Below are positions 22,501 to 34,500 of a DNA stretch of 64,000 nucleotides, one piece after another (within the stretch, counting starts at the first letter, position 1; each line of letters opens with the position of its first letter). A program made the translations under genes and the position numbers. The DNA is from Pristionchus mayeri (Eukaryota; Nematoda; Chromadorea; Rhabditida; Neodiplogasteridae): NCBI GenBank assembly GCA_036245805.1, contig BTRK01000003.1, positions 17,400,464 through 17,464,463 on the forward strand. The letters run 5' to 3'. The notes under the pieces are model-generated. The model had not been told where the DNA came from. It did no database searches and saw nothing but the letters and a program-made list of their open reading frames with translations.

Positions 22501-25500
22501 CTCCCCCTTGGCGTCTCTTGGTGCAACGATTTCGCACCCTCTTAATGAGAAAAACGATAGGCGCCCGGGATCTCATGGGCCTTTGAAACCGGAAGGACGG
22601 ACGAGGAGGGGTGAGGCTGAGATGGATGAAGAAGTCGTAGAAACAAGATTCATCATCAAATCTTGATGAGATGAGGAACTGGAGTGGACAGTAAATATAG
22701 ACGGTTCAGAAAACAAGAGTGTAGTCCGACCATCTTTCGTTGTTCGGTTCGTCGGTTCCCAATGAATGGCTGAGTATTGCCGCAATGTGGGCGAAAGGAG
22801 AGGGCGACGCACCCGTCTTAGGAGAGCAAGCGCAAAAAACGACTGCACACAAAGCGCTCGTTACATGTTCTTGAAAAGCACATCCGGCGGCGGGGGGTTT
22901 GATGAGGGTAGGCCAGCCTGCACAGCAATGTTTCTACAAGTGAGGGTCCGCTGTCAATGGACAAGAATGTAAAGTCATCCCTTTATCTAGGAGCTTACGC
23001 CCTACTGGAGATCCCACAAGAGAAGGTCCACTGCGGTCAATGGAAGCACCCGCTAATTGAAGTTCTTTTGTTTATCCCCTCATCTTGGAGATGTGACGAC
23101 GAATTGTGATCTTAGTAGAAGGTAAAAGCCCTCGTTGATCTCTGGAGGGAAGTACGGGGGAGTAATGAGCTCGTGAGGCTACTTTGCTCACCGTGCCCAG
23201 GTAGTAATTAGGCTGCCAAAGGGGGGAGAGTGCAGGGAAATGCTGACTCAACGAAGAAAATGGCATCCCATTCACTTCTTGTCTGGTCTCGACCTCTTAA
23301 TGTTGCAATAAACATCCTGCAAGTTGGCCAAAAGAAGCACCAGGAAACGATATTGCGGTCTTCTGACGCAAAAAGTGGCCAATATAGACGTATGCGTTCT
23401 AACCCTCCATAAATTTAGGAAGGTGCACATAAACAAGAGCATGAACGAGGAAGCCCATAGTTCAACCAATTAACGCTTTCGGTATAGCATATGATTTGAA
23501 GTGCCGAAATGGCGAGTTCAGGGAACATTTCATGAGAGTCTGCGTATTCTCATATTGTCCATCTGCTCGATGCCTTACTTGGAACGACGACGGAGATGAG
23601 GAAGGGACATCACTATCCATCAGAAAGCAAGGCGACGAACATAGCCCCCCGCTGCCTAACGAGATTAGCCGCATGTGTTCAGAAATCCTGACGGTTCCCA
23701 GATTCCGAGCAGATTCTTCATTTTCATTACAGAGGGCTTACAGAAGCCCACTTGACGTCATCGTCGTAAATCTCAGACTTCCGGGAAGGAAGCTGCGAAA
23801 TTCACGGGAATTTCACGTCTACAAGGATTGGCCCAATGAAGCGCCCCCATGGCGTCGGCTTATAAGCGGCCAAACTAGGGCAATCACTTCGGGATCCTCC
23901 GCAGTTTCTCACAGCCGCTAACTACTATCCTCGTTATGCACCCCTTGTGACCCTAGTGTATGCACTGAAGAGATAGAATGAGGAAACTCTATGGTTTGTG
24001 CCTGTGGGCGCGCATATTGTTGATGAAGCTGATGATGATGATGATGATGATGCGTATGAGGGATCGTCTTGCATATTCACACCCACCCTCTCATCCCATG
24101 CTTGCCCTACTCAACGTATTCAATTGACGAGGAGTGAGCGAGGGAAGGAGCGAGCGCAGTCTAGTCCGAAACACGGCACTACTAATCGCACAGTGTCACG
24201 AAAGCGTCCAATTTGCCTCCAGGGTACTTCCAGGGACTACTCCGCCACACCACCTGTTGATTGCGTGGAAGTTCATCGTCAGAGTTCGTGACTACCGCCA
24301 TCTTCCGCACTAGTTCCCTGAAGCTGCTGCTTCCACGGGAATTCATTGCCATAGATCCTTCCACTAATTCCAAACACGTAGTTAGGGCGAGGGTCGAGAA
24401 GTCTCATACCACCCTCTACCGCCCCATTTCGGCTTGTCAATCTCCGCATCTTCCGACAGGGTAATGGCCGAGTCATGGGGCCGCCAGGTGCTCCGCTGAT
24501 CATTTGTTTTGACGCAACTTACATCACAACACTCGGAAGCAATGAACCCACTGACGAGCATCCGCTTTATCCTCCCCGTGGACCAAGGAAGTGAAATTAT
24601 GCATGCATACTCCGTTTGAGTCATATGCGCATGAGCATGAAAACAATAGTGTGCACTATTTTCGGAACAAAAACAATGTTCACATGGCGAGGAAGTGAAT
24701 TTTGAAGCTCCCAGCACTTGTCCTTTCTCAGTTCGCGCCTTTTCAGCTAGTAATTTTTCGCTGGCTGATATATTACAGTCTAGGAGCAATAACAGCTCAG
24801 AAGAGGGATGTGAACACGATCTGTGAACTGTCACACGCCGTTCAGGTCGAAATCGTCATATATACGCTTCCGGTGGCCTCCGAACACAAGGCCGAGCGCT
24901 TCCGTTTACAATCACATCCTTGTTACTACGGCCAGAAATAGGCCAAATCGTACTTTCCTCTCACAGTTCATCATCCTCACGTATTCGCATGCTCGACAAC
25001 ACGGGGCATAAGGAGGAAGTGCTGCGGTGTGATGTTTACTGCCGCTTCTCGACCTTCTCAGGGAGAGGCAGAGGGGCAAGCAAAGCTTTTCATTAGATTG
25101 GCCATCAGATGATGCCACGACGAGATTGCGAGGGGCTTCTTGCGAAAGGCCAGGGACCGGTAATTGAACTCCTAATCTACGGATTCCGAGGAAGCGCACG
25201 CAATGTGATGTCCTCCTCCTACACTGTATGCAAGTGCGGGCGGCATATCTGCCTCGGGCAACCTTGCAGGCAGGACTGATTCGTTCGGAGATTAGAGCCG
25301 TGCGGTTCTCTACTCGTTGGCTACTAATTCGCAATCGAATTACGAGGCTTTCTTCCGGAACGGTGCATGATAATGAGTCAGGAGCACCACCGTGTATTGC
25401 GCCATTTCCTCGTATATTAACGAGGGAAATTAGCGCCGGAGAGAGGCAACAAAAAGTGCGCTCACATGCCCGCGAACAATTGGGACGTCGTCGTTATCGT

Positions 25501-28500
25501 ATTCTTCGGAAGAAGAACGACTGCCGCCCTCGACGAGCAAGACAAATTAGCCTCCCGAATTAGTGGTCGAGCAACAGAGGGGGGAACTAGCCGAGAACGA
25601 GATCGAGAAGCATCGAGCAATCGTCTGACTCTCTTAATTTCGCCTACTCTCTCACTTTCTCTAACTGGCAGGAGAGTATGTAAACTTAGGAGAATCGGAC
25701 CATTGTTCGAAGCATCCACTTCCACAATAATCGACTGCCTTGCATGCGCATGCGCAGTGAATCAACGCCACTTCCAAGAGCCAATCTCTGACCAGTGGCC
25801 AGAAGTAGTAATCGTAAGTACAGACCCGGCGCGCACCCCAAGCCCACACTACAGTACCTCCTTCTTCAGCTGCCGGTTCTGGCTCTTGCACTCCTCGAGC
25901 TCCTTCTCGCTCGACTCGGCCTGCTGCTTGTACCGCTTCATCTGGCCCTCGAGACGAATGTTCTGCAAAGCAATCAAAATCAATAAATTATATTTTTTTA
26001 TTTAAATTCAATAAATTATTTGGGCACTAGGTCGGATGATATCCAGCAAACAGCTGTATTTAAAGTGAAGACTACTTGAAAGCGTGGGAATATTGCGCTA
26101 ATCCTAAAGAAGGGTACAATTTTCGGTTATCATCCAGAAGGTTCTCGGTGATCATTCGACCAAGTGCCATTATTTACATTTTCCCCTATGATTTCACTTC
26201 CTTGTCTCATGCATCAATGGTTTATATCCAGCTTCGCAAATATAAGGTTATCACGAGACGGTGATCTTCCGACCTAGTTTCATTATTTGAATTTGTTCCT
26301 ATGATCTCATATTTTTTTGTTTCACTCGTCAGTGGTTTCTGTTCAGTATCACCAAATACGCAAGCATATGGGTGAAAACAAGTTCCAGATTTCATAATCA
26401 AGTGACTCTAACCGAGTTTCAGCATGGCTAAATTGCATTTGTCGTGCTAAAAAAGGTTTGCAAACACTTGCAACTGAAAGACAGACTTGCAAACACTTTC
26501 CCAACATGTGGTGTCTCACGATTCCTAAAACAAATCATTCGCTATTCCTTAGCCAGCGTAGTGTCATCTGAATGCCTGATGCTCTGATGAAGAAGAAAAG
26601 GAGATGAAGAGGGGCCATCCTCTATTGAAATAGAATATAGCGCACGGGATGACAGCTCCCTTCCTCTCATCTACCATTCTAGCCATGAAAATTACTCATA
26701 CACATGATGAGCGCGGCTAGGGTACACCGCGGGGATGTTCCGGGAAACCAGCTCAATTATTCATTTGCTATCGCAAAGTCAGCGGTCATCCAAGCAACCC
26801 GCATGTCCTGTGTTCTATCTGAACTATGCAAATTGCATCTTCCAGCAGTAAATTACGCATCGCATTGGTTTGTCAGATATGACATGGGCCTCTCAAAGAA
26901 ATCCGTATTTCCATTCTACCCAAACCGCCTCGACATCTCATGACTACCGTAGTCTATCGTAAATCTTCTCGAGACCCTTCACGTGCAATTCACCCCAGAA
27001 TGTGCGAGGGTGAGCGGGGCGCCAACATTGACACCAACGCACACATCCATGGAATAAGAAGGTCGTAAATTAGGCGGGTGGTGGCTGGCGAAATGGGCTG
27101 CTTGTGACCCACACGGTGCAACGCGCGCCCGTCGCTATTTACCACGTATCTGGAGCAACTTGCAGCGGCATCGTCTGACTCTCTCCTGCTTGCATGCTCT
27201 CTCGCTTTCTCTAACCTGCGAGAGAGTGCACAAAACGAGGAGAGTCAGGCCACATGGCCCGTCTGCAGCCCTGTTGATCGTCTGGACTGGCTACAGACCG
27301 AATCTAATCTGGGAAGAGGGACTATTAAAATGACCATTTTAGAATCAAAACAAGGTTACAAAAACCAAGAGCCCCAAGGACGACCCGATAAAAACAATGG
27401 ATGAATTCGGGGGAATGAACCATCAAGCCGGGAAAGGTCATGTGTTTGTTAGGTAACCCTAATAGCCCGAATAGCTTTTATATATATATATATATATATA
27501 ATACAATATTTATCTGCTGTCGCTTTCTGGGCGCAGATCACGATGTGGGTCAGAAAAGGTCGTTTAGAAAAGGTCGGTAGAAAAGTTAGAGAAGGAAAAG
27601 GAAAAGCGTGTAATAGCGAATAATAAACATCATTGCGATACCTTGTGATCTCTGGCATGAGGACGATGTCCATTAGGGACAGTGCAAACAATTGTTGCCC
27701 ACTCGGTCCTATGCTACACTCTAGTCAACACTAGGACGAATGCGTAACGAGATGGGGGCAAATGAGGAAACTGAGATCAACGACCGGAAGAAAGACGAGA
27801 ACCGTGAGGCGCTCATTAATATGCGAAGTGCCAGTCGGTTGTTTTGTGTCTCACTTTTCCTATATATTTACCGCGCCGAAAATCCCCTGTACTCCCACGG
27901 CATCAAGTAGAGGTGTCTGGGTGAAAAATGAGCTGATATTATGCGACTGGAAATATATATTTTCCTAAATGGACTTTTGTCTCACTACATTCCGGGAATT
28001 TGGCAACACTCAATTTCCTCCCATGGTCTTAACGCCAAACGCCAGGAACACTAAATCTTACTGAGAATTGGAGAAACATCACGACTACACGTTTCCGCGA
28101 AAATTAGGTTCCTCTGGGAAGAATTGTGAGAAAAATTCAGGGATGAAATGCACTAATTAGTTTGATGGTATCTTGTGCCTGAGACGCGAGGGACCTAGTT
28201 ATTAGAGATTCGCTACGTATTCGACAAGCAAGGATTGCTGATACGAACTAACCAGGCTGTTTTATGTTCCAGAAATAAATAAATAAATAAAAATAATTGC
28301 CCACATTTCCCTGCTGGTTCGTGTTCTCCCTCTCGGCCTCCTGCAGCTTGAACTTCAGCTCGGCCAGCTGCTTGGCCGCATCCTCTGCAAATATTCAAAT
28401 TAATTTTCCCCACCATTTTCGAAATTCAAAAATTCCCAAACTCCGGAATGACAACGAATAGAGAGTAGTTGTGTGCGTGCTCTATCGTTCGCGCATGTGT

Positions 28501-31500
28501 GCTCTCGCTGTCCTCTGTGTTACCGTATGCCACACTCATATGGACGTACACTGAGGGTTACGGTAAGTCTGGGCTACTCAGAATTAGTTCTGGCCCTAGC
28601 TGTTCGATGGTATTGCAGTGGATGCGGGGGACAACACACCCACGGGGTGAATCTGTGGGGGTTCCTTCTCTTCCTTGTCATGCAAAAATAGGTTCAATTA
28701 GGGTCAGTGGAACAACAAATCCGAAGGGGTTCCGCAGACTGAATCCACCGGGGGTGGATCCATTAACTCAATACGAGCACATTAGACGAATAACTCAATT
28801 AGGCTACTTTCAAAACAGGCAAAAGAAAGGAGTGGGGTTGGCAGGGAGTACAGGGATGCCAAAATATGCATACAAACTGAAAAAGAGGGAATACAATTAG
28901 TAACCCTCTGACTCTCTTCAATTTGCATGTTCTCTCGCTTTCTCTGGCCTGCGAGAGAGTGTACAAAATGAAGAGAGTGGGTTGATTGCTCATAATTAGT
29001 AACAACATTCACATCACACTGATTACACTTACTCAGTTCCTCCTCTTGTTTCCGCCCTAAAATGTCGGCTGAATTAATGGTAGAGGGCATGCAGAGAACG
29101 GGAATTAGAATTTGCCTGCTCGTTTTGTGTGTTTTGACTATTCCACAAATTCCGGAGTAAATGATCAAATTCGCTTCTCTTTTTTCTCGTTTCTCGTAAA
29201 AAATCAAAATAACTAATTTCACTAACTGCGTTGCCCAGTAGATGATGTGGTCATAGAGTGCACTCAAAATACAAATCAACTCCTAGTCATTGCGTCAAAA
29301 GGCTATTTGTCGAATTCAGGTAGACAGCATGCAGAGAAAGGGAATAACACTTTGCCTGCTCGTTTTCATATCCCTCAATTTCTAGAGTAAGCGATCAATT
29401 GCGATGCTGAACACTTCGCGATTGTTGTAAAATATTAAATGAAAATTTAGACTAACTGCTAGGGTTCTCTTATTGGAAATTTTTTGTCTCCTTTTCGGAT
29501 ATGTTTCAGGGGTCCTCTATGGGTGACGAGTGTTTTTTTTATTTAGCGCACTTGAAACTTATCCGAACAATTAACGAAAATTTTCCAATAAGAAAACTCT
29601 ACTAACTGCGCAACCCAGTAGGTCATGATGCCCCTAGAGTGCACTCAAAATAAAAATCAACACCTAGTTTCATTGCGTCAAAATATTACTTGCCGAATGC
29701 AGAGAACTTGAATTAGAGTTTGCATGCTCGTTTTGCGCTTCAACTATTCTAAAATTTCGGCTGACCTAGATCAGAGGCGATTCTAGCGTCTCTGCGTATC
29801 GTATTAAATATCAAAATAAAAATATTCACTAACTGTGCAGCCAAGTAGATGATGACCCTGTAGTGCACTCAAAATATATATCAACTCCTAGTTTCAATAC
29901 GTCCAATTACCGCCTATCACATTTACGTGGACATCATGCAGAGAACGGGAATTGTGAATTTGCCTGCACGTTTCGTGCGTCAACTATTCCACAAATTCGG
30001 GTGGACCGGACCAGAAACGATTGGAGTTTCTCATGGCATTTAAAATTAAAATTTTCATTAACTTCGCAACCTCATATAAACCGCTATACTATGTCAACTA
30101 ATAACCTACCCCTCTTTATAATTCGTAAATTGCCTACCGAATTCAGGCACAGTTAATGTAGAGAAAAAGAACAGTTTATTTTGTTTTTAAGAACAGTTTT
30201 CCACCGTTTGACTTGCGCTTCACCCGATATACGTATTCTGATCAATTTGCCACCTAGCAATAATGCTCAGTTTTCCTCCATATAAAATAGCACCTACGCT
30301 CTGATGGCCAAGCCTGAGAAAGTTACGCTTCCACTCATTTTTAAGGCAAGTTCAAAATCCCAAAGATTACTAATCATTTAACCGCTCGACCTCTACCGTA
30401 TACCACTGAGTGGGCCCTTCTGAACTTCCTAATCATAAGTATGACCCAATGTACAACTCATCCTCTACCGTACTCTTTCGAACTTTCGAATCACAAGGAT
30501 AACCCACTGGACAACTCGTCGACGGCGTTCAGTCCGGATCCGTTGAGTGAGGCGGAGTGCGCCTCGCTCTTCTGACGACGCGCGTAGATCGATTGCTCCA
30601 TCTCCTCGATGTCCTTGCGCATCTTACGGTTCTGCAAAAATTTTTTTTCATCTGGTCAGTTTCGAGTTTCAGCTTGTTAGCATCTGTACAAGTTCCGTAT
30701 GAGTCGGCAATAACTCAACTTTATTGTTGGAAATATAATTCTTATAAAAACTTCTAAAACATCACCCGTCAGCTTCTCGTATCGTAACTAGCATGTATGG
30801 ATTTGTTGATGATTCGGAACAATCATTAGAGGCTGGATCGGTGGAAAAAATAAACTCTAACAACATAGGAAAAAATGAAGATCAGTAAAAAGCATTGGCA
30901 GCACACTCGCGTTTCATAGTGCGCTCAACTACTTCCTCAACCTTTGTGTCTCAGTAAAAACAGGGGTGATTAGAGAAGAAAAAAAAATTAAATCTAGCAC
31001 AAGCGGCGTCCCACACACTAGTGTTTCACTGTGCATTCATATACAGTTGCCTCGGCAAGGCTCTGATCAGATTCGACCACACGATTAGAAAATTAATATC
31101 AATTCCAATTAACTTTTGCACATCCTTAAAACATTACTAGCAATTGGTCTGCTTAATTTCACGTTTCACAAATCAGCCTTGTCCTAGTGCAACGAGAGTT
31201 CTTCGATTAAGCTATCACGAATAAATAAATAAAGAAAAACCAGTTCTAACCGTCTCGATGAGCCGCTTGACCTTCTCATCGAGCGAACTCGTGCCCGGCA
31301 GCACCCTGTCCACCAGCCGGATCGTCTCCGCCGAGAAGAGAATCGGGCCGGAGCCACTGTAAAGGAGATTGATTAATTAATTTATAAACTATTACACTTA
31401 CAAATTTTAATATTACTTTTTCATATAGTCTAATCAGAATATTGTCTAGCAAATACCACCATGGAGAGACCGGTTAATAATTTCAAATTTTCTGCACAGA

Positions 31501-34500
31501 GGACCCGGTCGATTTGCGAAGCACAATGTTGCTATAGAGTTCCCACGTACGTGGTTTTCAATAAAGTCGAGTTCGATATTTGACAACACTAAAATCAGCT
31601 CGATGTAATGTATTTATGTACATAGTATCAAAGTTAGACGGCATTTTCCGCTATCGTGCATTATTGGTAAGGGTTAGGGCGAATTCATGCTCGAATTATG
31701 GAAATACAACTAATCTACCGTACTTTCAGTAGTAATGCCTTGCATTGCGCGACCTCGCACTATTCGCGCCCGACTGCGATTTCAAGAAATTAAGAATCAA
31801 AACTGTCAATGGTTCAGTCAATAGTCTTCTTGCAAGGTTGGGATAAAACAAAAAAAATTTGAAAGACCATAATGAAGAATTCCTCATCTTCGTGCAAACA
31901 ACGTCTTTTAACTAGGATAACCTAAGAAATATTTTTATTAATCAACATAATAATTTAAACCCAAAGATTATTTATTCGAACAAGACGAATTCGCGCATCA
32001 ACACTCTGTAATACTTGCTTTAAGTTCCGACAGTGAGAATATTGTTTTACAATTATCGCCACAATATAGGTTGCGCGCACCCGCTAACTTCGCGCATCAA
32101 AACCTCATGATATCAGTAGCCCTTCTCACATAGGCAAATTGCTTCTCGCTAGTGGGAGATAAAACAACAAAAAATATTATTCAAAAATCCCATAACTAAG
32201 GCAACTACTTCTTCCTACACATAACGCACTATGCCCAAAATTTATATTTCAAACTAATTACCATAATTAATCAAACCCACAGATTGATGGCGGATCCCGA
32301 GTCGTTGCTGCCCTGGGACACCTCGTCTGCCGCCTCCGCCTCCACCAGCACCAGGCCGTTCTCCTGCAAAGATCAGAGATCAATTTCCAATGACACCTTC
32401 TCCTTAACGATCCCTAGAACAGATCACATCTTCGACTGCATCAAGTATTGAGAATTAAACGTTATCAGTTCTCAAAGCACATTCGCGTTTCAAATTGCTA
32501 ACATATTCTTTCTCAAGGTGCATGTCTCAGTGAACAGCGCTCTCTCAACCAAGACTGAGAAAAATTATCAATAGCATAATCAATTCTCATTAACATTCTT
32601 AGATTTTTTCTGGTAATTAGTGGTTAATTAGTAGTGCACTTGCACATTTCCAATTCCTCCTCTGCTCTTCCCCTCATTCCGCGCCCTTCTTCCCTCTTTC
32701 TTTTTTGCCTTCCGGCAACGTCATAAGTTTTGTGTGCGTATGCTTTGCTTCTGGTCAGAGAAGGGGGAGAGGAGGGGGAGAGGGGAGGAGAGGAGAGTGA
32801 CACATCGGGAGGAGGCGGATGAGGGGAGAGGGGAGAGCATCTTTAAGAGATCGCAGCAGATAGGGGTGCTAGAGAGTGCGGCCTTTTGAGAGGGTGCAAG
32901 AGATAGAGAGAGGGTGTAAAGTCTGTGAGGAGAGAGTGGGGAGAGGAGAGATAGGGTGGGGAGAGGAGAGGAGGCAGGCGACAGATAGGGAAGGAATTCG
33001 TGATAGATCACCCCGATGGAACGAGGAACAGGCAATATCAGCAGTTCACCTCAATCGAGAACTGACTTATTTTCCTAGTTCTTACACGAAATCTGACAAC
33101 ATCTTAGTCAGCCCTACCACTTGAACCCACTCGAGCCTGAGCAAACATAGCTCTCGGCTGGCTCGCTAATGTACTTTCTCCCGCCGATTCTCGTCAGGAT
33201 GTATAGTAGCCATTACCGTAATCCTAGCTACAGTATCCATATACAGTAGCCCGGCTACAGTATACCTGTATCAATCGATCCCTCTCGCTGATGTCCTTCT
33301 TCAGATTTGCTTGCGTCGCTTGCAGTCCCTCGATGTGGCGTTTTAACAATTTGACCTCCTGCAAGTGGACGAGATGTGCGATTACGATAGGACAGGGTGT
33401 AGATCAATATCAGGGTAGATCAATATCAGAGTCCATCCCTGGTTCAGGGAACGGAGCAGTGACATCCGAGTCCTTCCTCATGATGGATTCACAGGAAAAG
33501 ATCGAAAGTGACAAGTCCTACATAAAATTAAGGCTTTCCTCGAATCAATCGATAACTGGCTACAGTAGGCGGGGATACCGTACACTATTGAGCTCCCTGC
33601 ACTCCTTGTTCGACTGCGAGAGCACGACCTCCTTCTCCTCCAGGTCGTCCTTCAGCAGATCCACCTGACAGAGCAAGAATATACTTTTAATCCGACAAGG
33701 GAACCGCAAAAGTAGGTCTCTCAATCACTGAAATTTGTCTATGCGGGCACCAAGGTATCCCTATGAAGGTCCCAGAACTGTTTAGAAAAGTTCCGATAAT
33801 TGCTTCCTAAGACCCTAAATTTGCCTTAAGGTTCAACACGTAAAATCTTCACGCGCGACTCCCAGAATAGTGGAAGATTTCAGGAGCACTCGAACAGAAC
33901 ATCTCGTGGCGAAGTGGTTACGTACCAGCTTCACATTTTGGAAGTTGTGGGTACGACCTCTGCTCGCAGCAATATTTTTTGCTAATTTAAACAAACGTGA
34001 AGCTCGTTACCACTCATTAATTACTACACATGTATTTGATCTGTGACTTCGACAAAATTTCGCACCATTCATAACATTGTCCAGAAATTTTGAAATGAGC
34101 AAAATTGAAGAAGACATAATAAAATAATTTAAAAGTTCATACAGATCTGTAAAAATAAAGTAAAAATGAGCAAAAATTATTGCTGCATGCTGAGGTCGAA
34201 CTCACAACTTCCAAAAATTAAAGCAAGAACGCAACCACTTCGCCACGAGATGTTCTGCTTGACTGCTAGTGAAATCTTAGACTATTCTGGGAGTCGCCCG
34301 TGCAGATTTTACGTGTTGAACCTTAAGGCAAATTTAGGGTCTTAGGAAGCAATTATCGGAACTTTTCTAAACAGTTCTGGGACCTTCATAGGGATACCTA
34401 GGTGCCTGCATAGACAAATTTCAGTGATTGAGAGACCTACTTTTGCGGTTCCCTTGTGAGTAGTATTTTGTATTTCATCTGAGAACCTTTCACCCATTCC

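Larger units (their letters stand above)
19661..25857 (-). other. 6.2-kb last intron of the LRRFIP-like gene
   Basis: Bounded by the donor at 25857 (GAG-gtactg) and the acceptor at 19661 (TTGCTTGCAG). Contents are the 57-bp tandem duplication, a GAT trinucleotide run near 24031-24053, and the palindrome MITE at 25615-25708 close to the donor. Open frames up to 211 codons (19610-20245) show no recognisable domain and are treated as chance. Confidence 0.6.
33696..34456. mobile_element. Long-TIR element with tRNA-like boxes in both arms
   Basis: A 761-bp element whose two arms of about 280 nt are inverted copies: CAAGGGAACCGCAAAAGTAG at the left and CTACTTTTGCGGTTCCCTTG at the right, continuing through CTGGGAGTCGC and CTCGTGGCGAAGTGG. 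Each arm contains an A-box-like TGGCGAAGTGG and a B-box-like block (GGGTACGACCTC on the left, GAGTTCGACCTC on the right, read outward-in). No transposase is encoded. It lies in the GC-AG intron (33665-34873) of the LRRFIP-like gene. Confidence 0.85.

Noticed and set aside
25466..26005. 179-codon open frame on the plus strand
   Set aside because: It runs through a palindromic MITE and antisense to the conserved LRRFIP coiled-coil exon 25858-25962.
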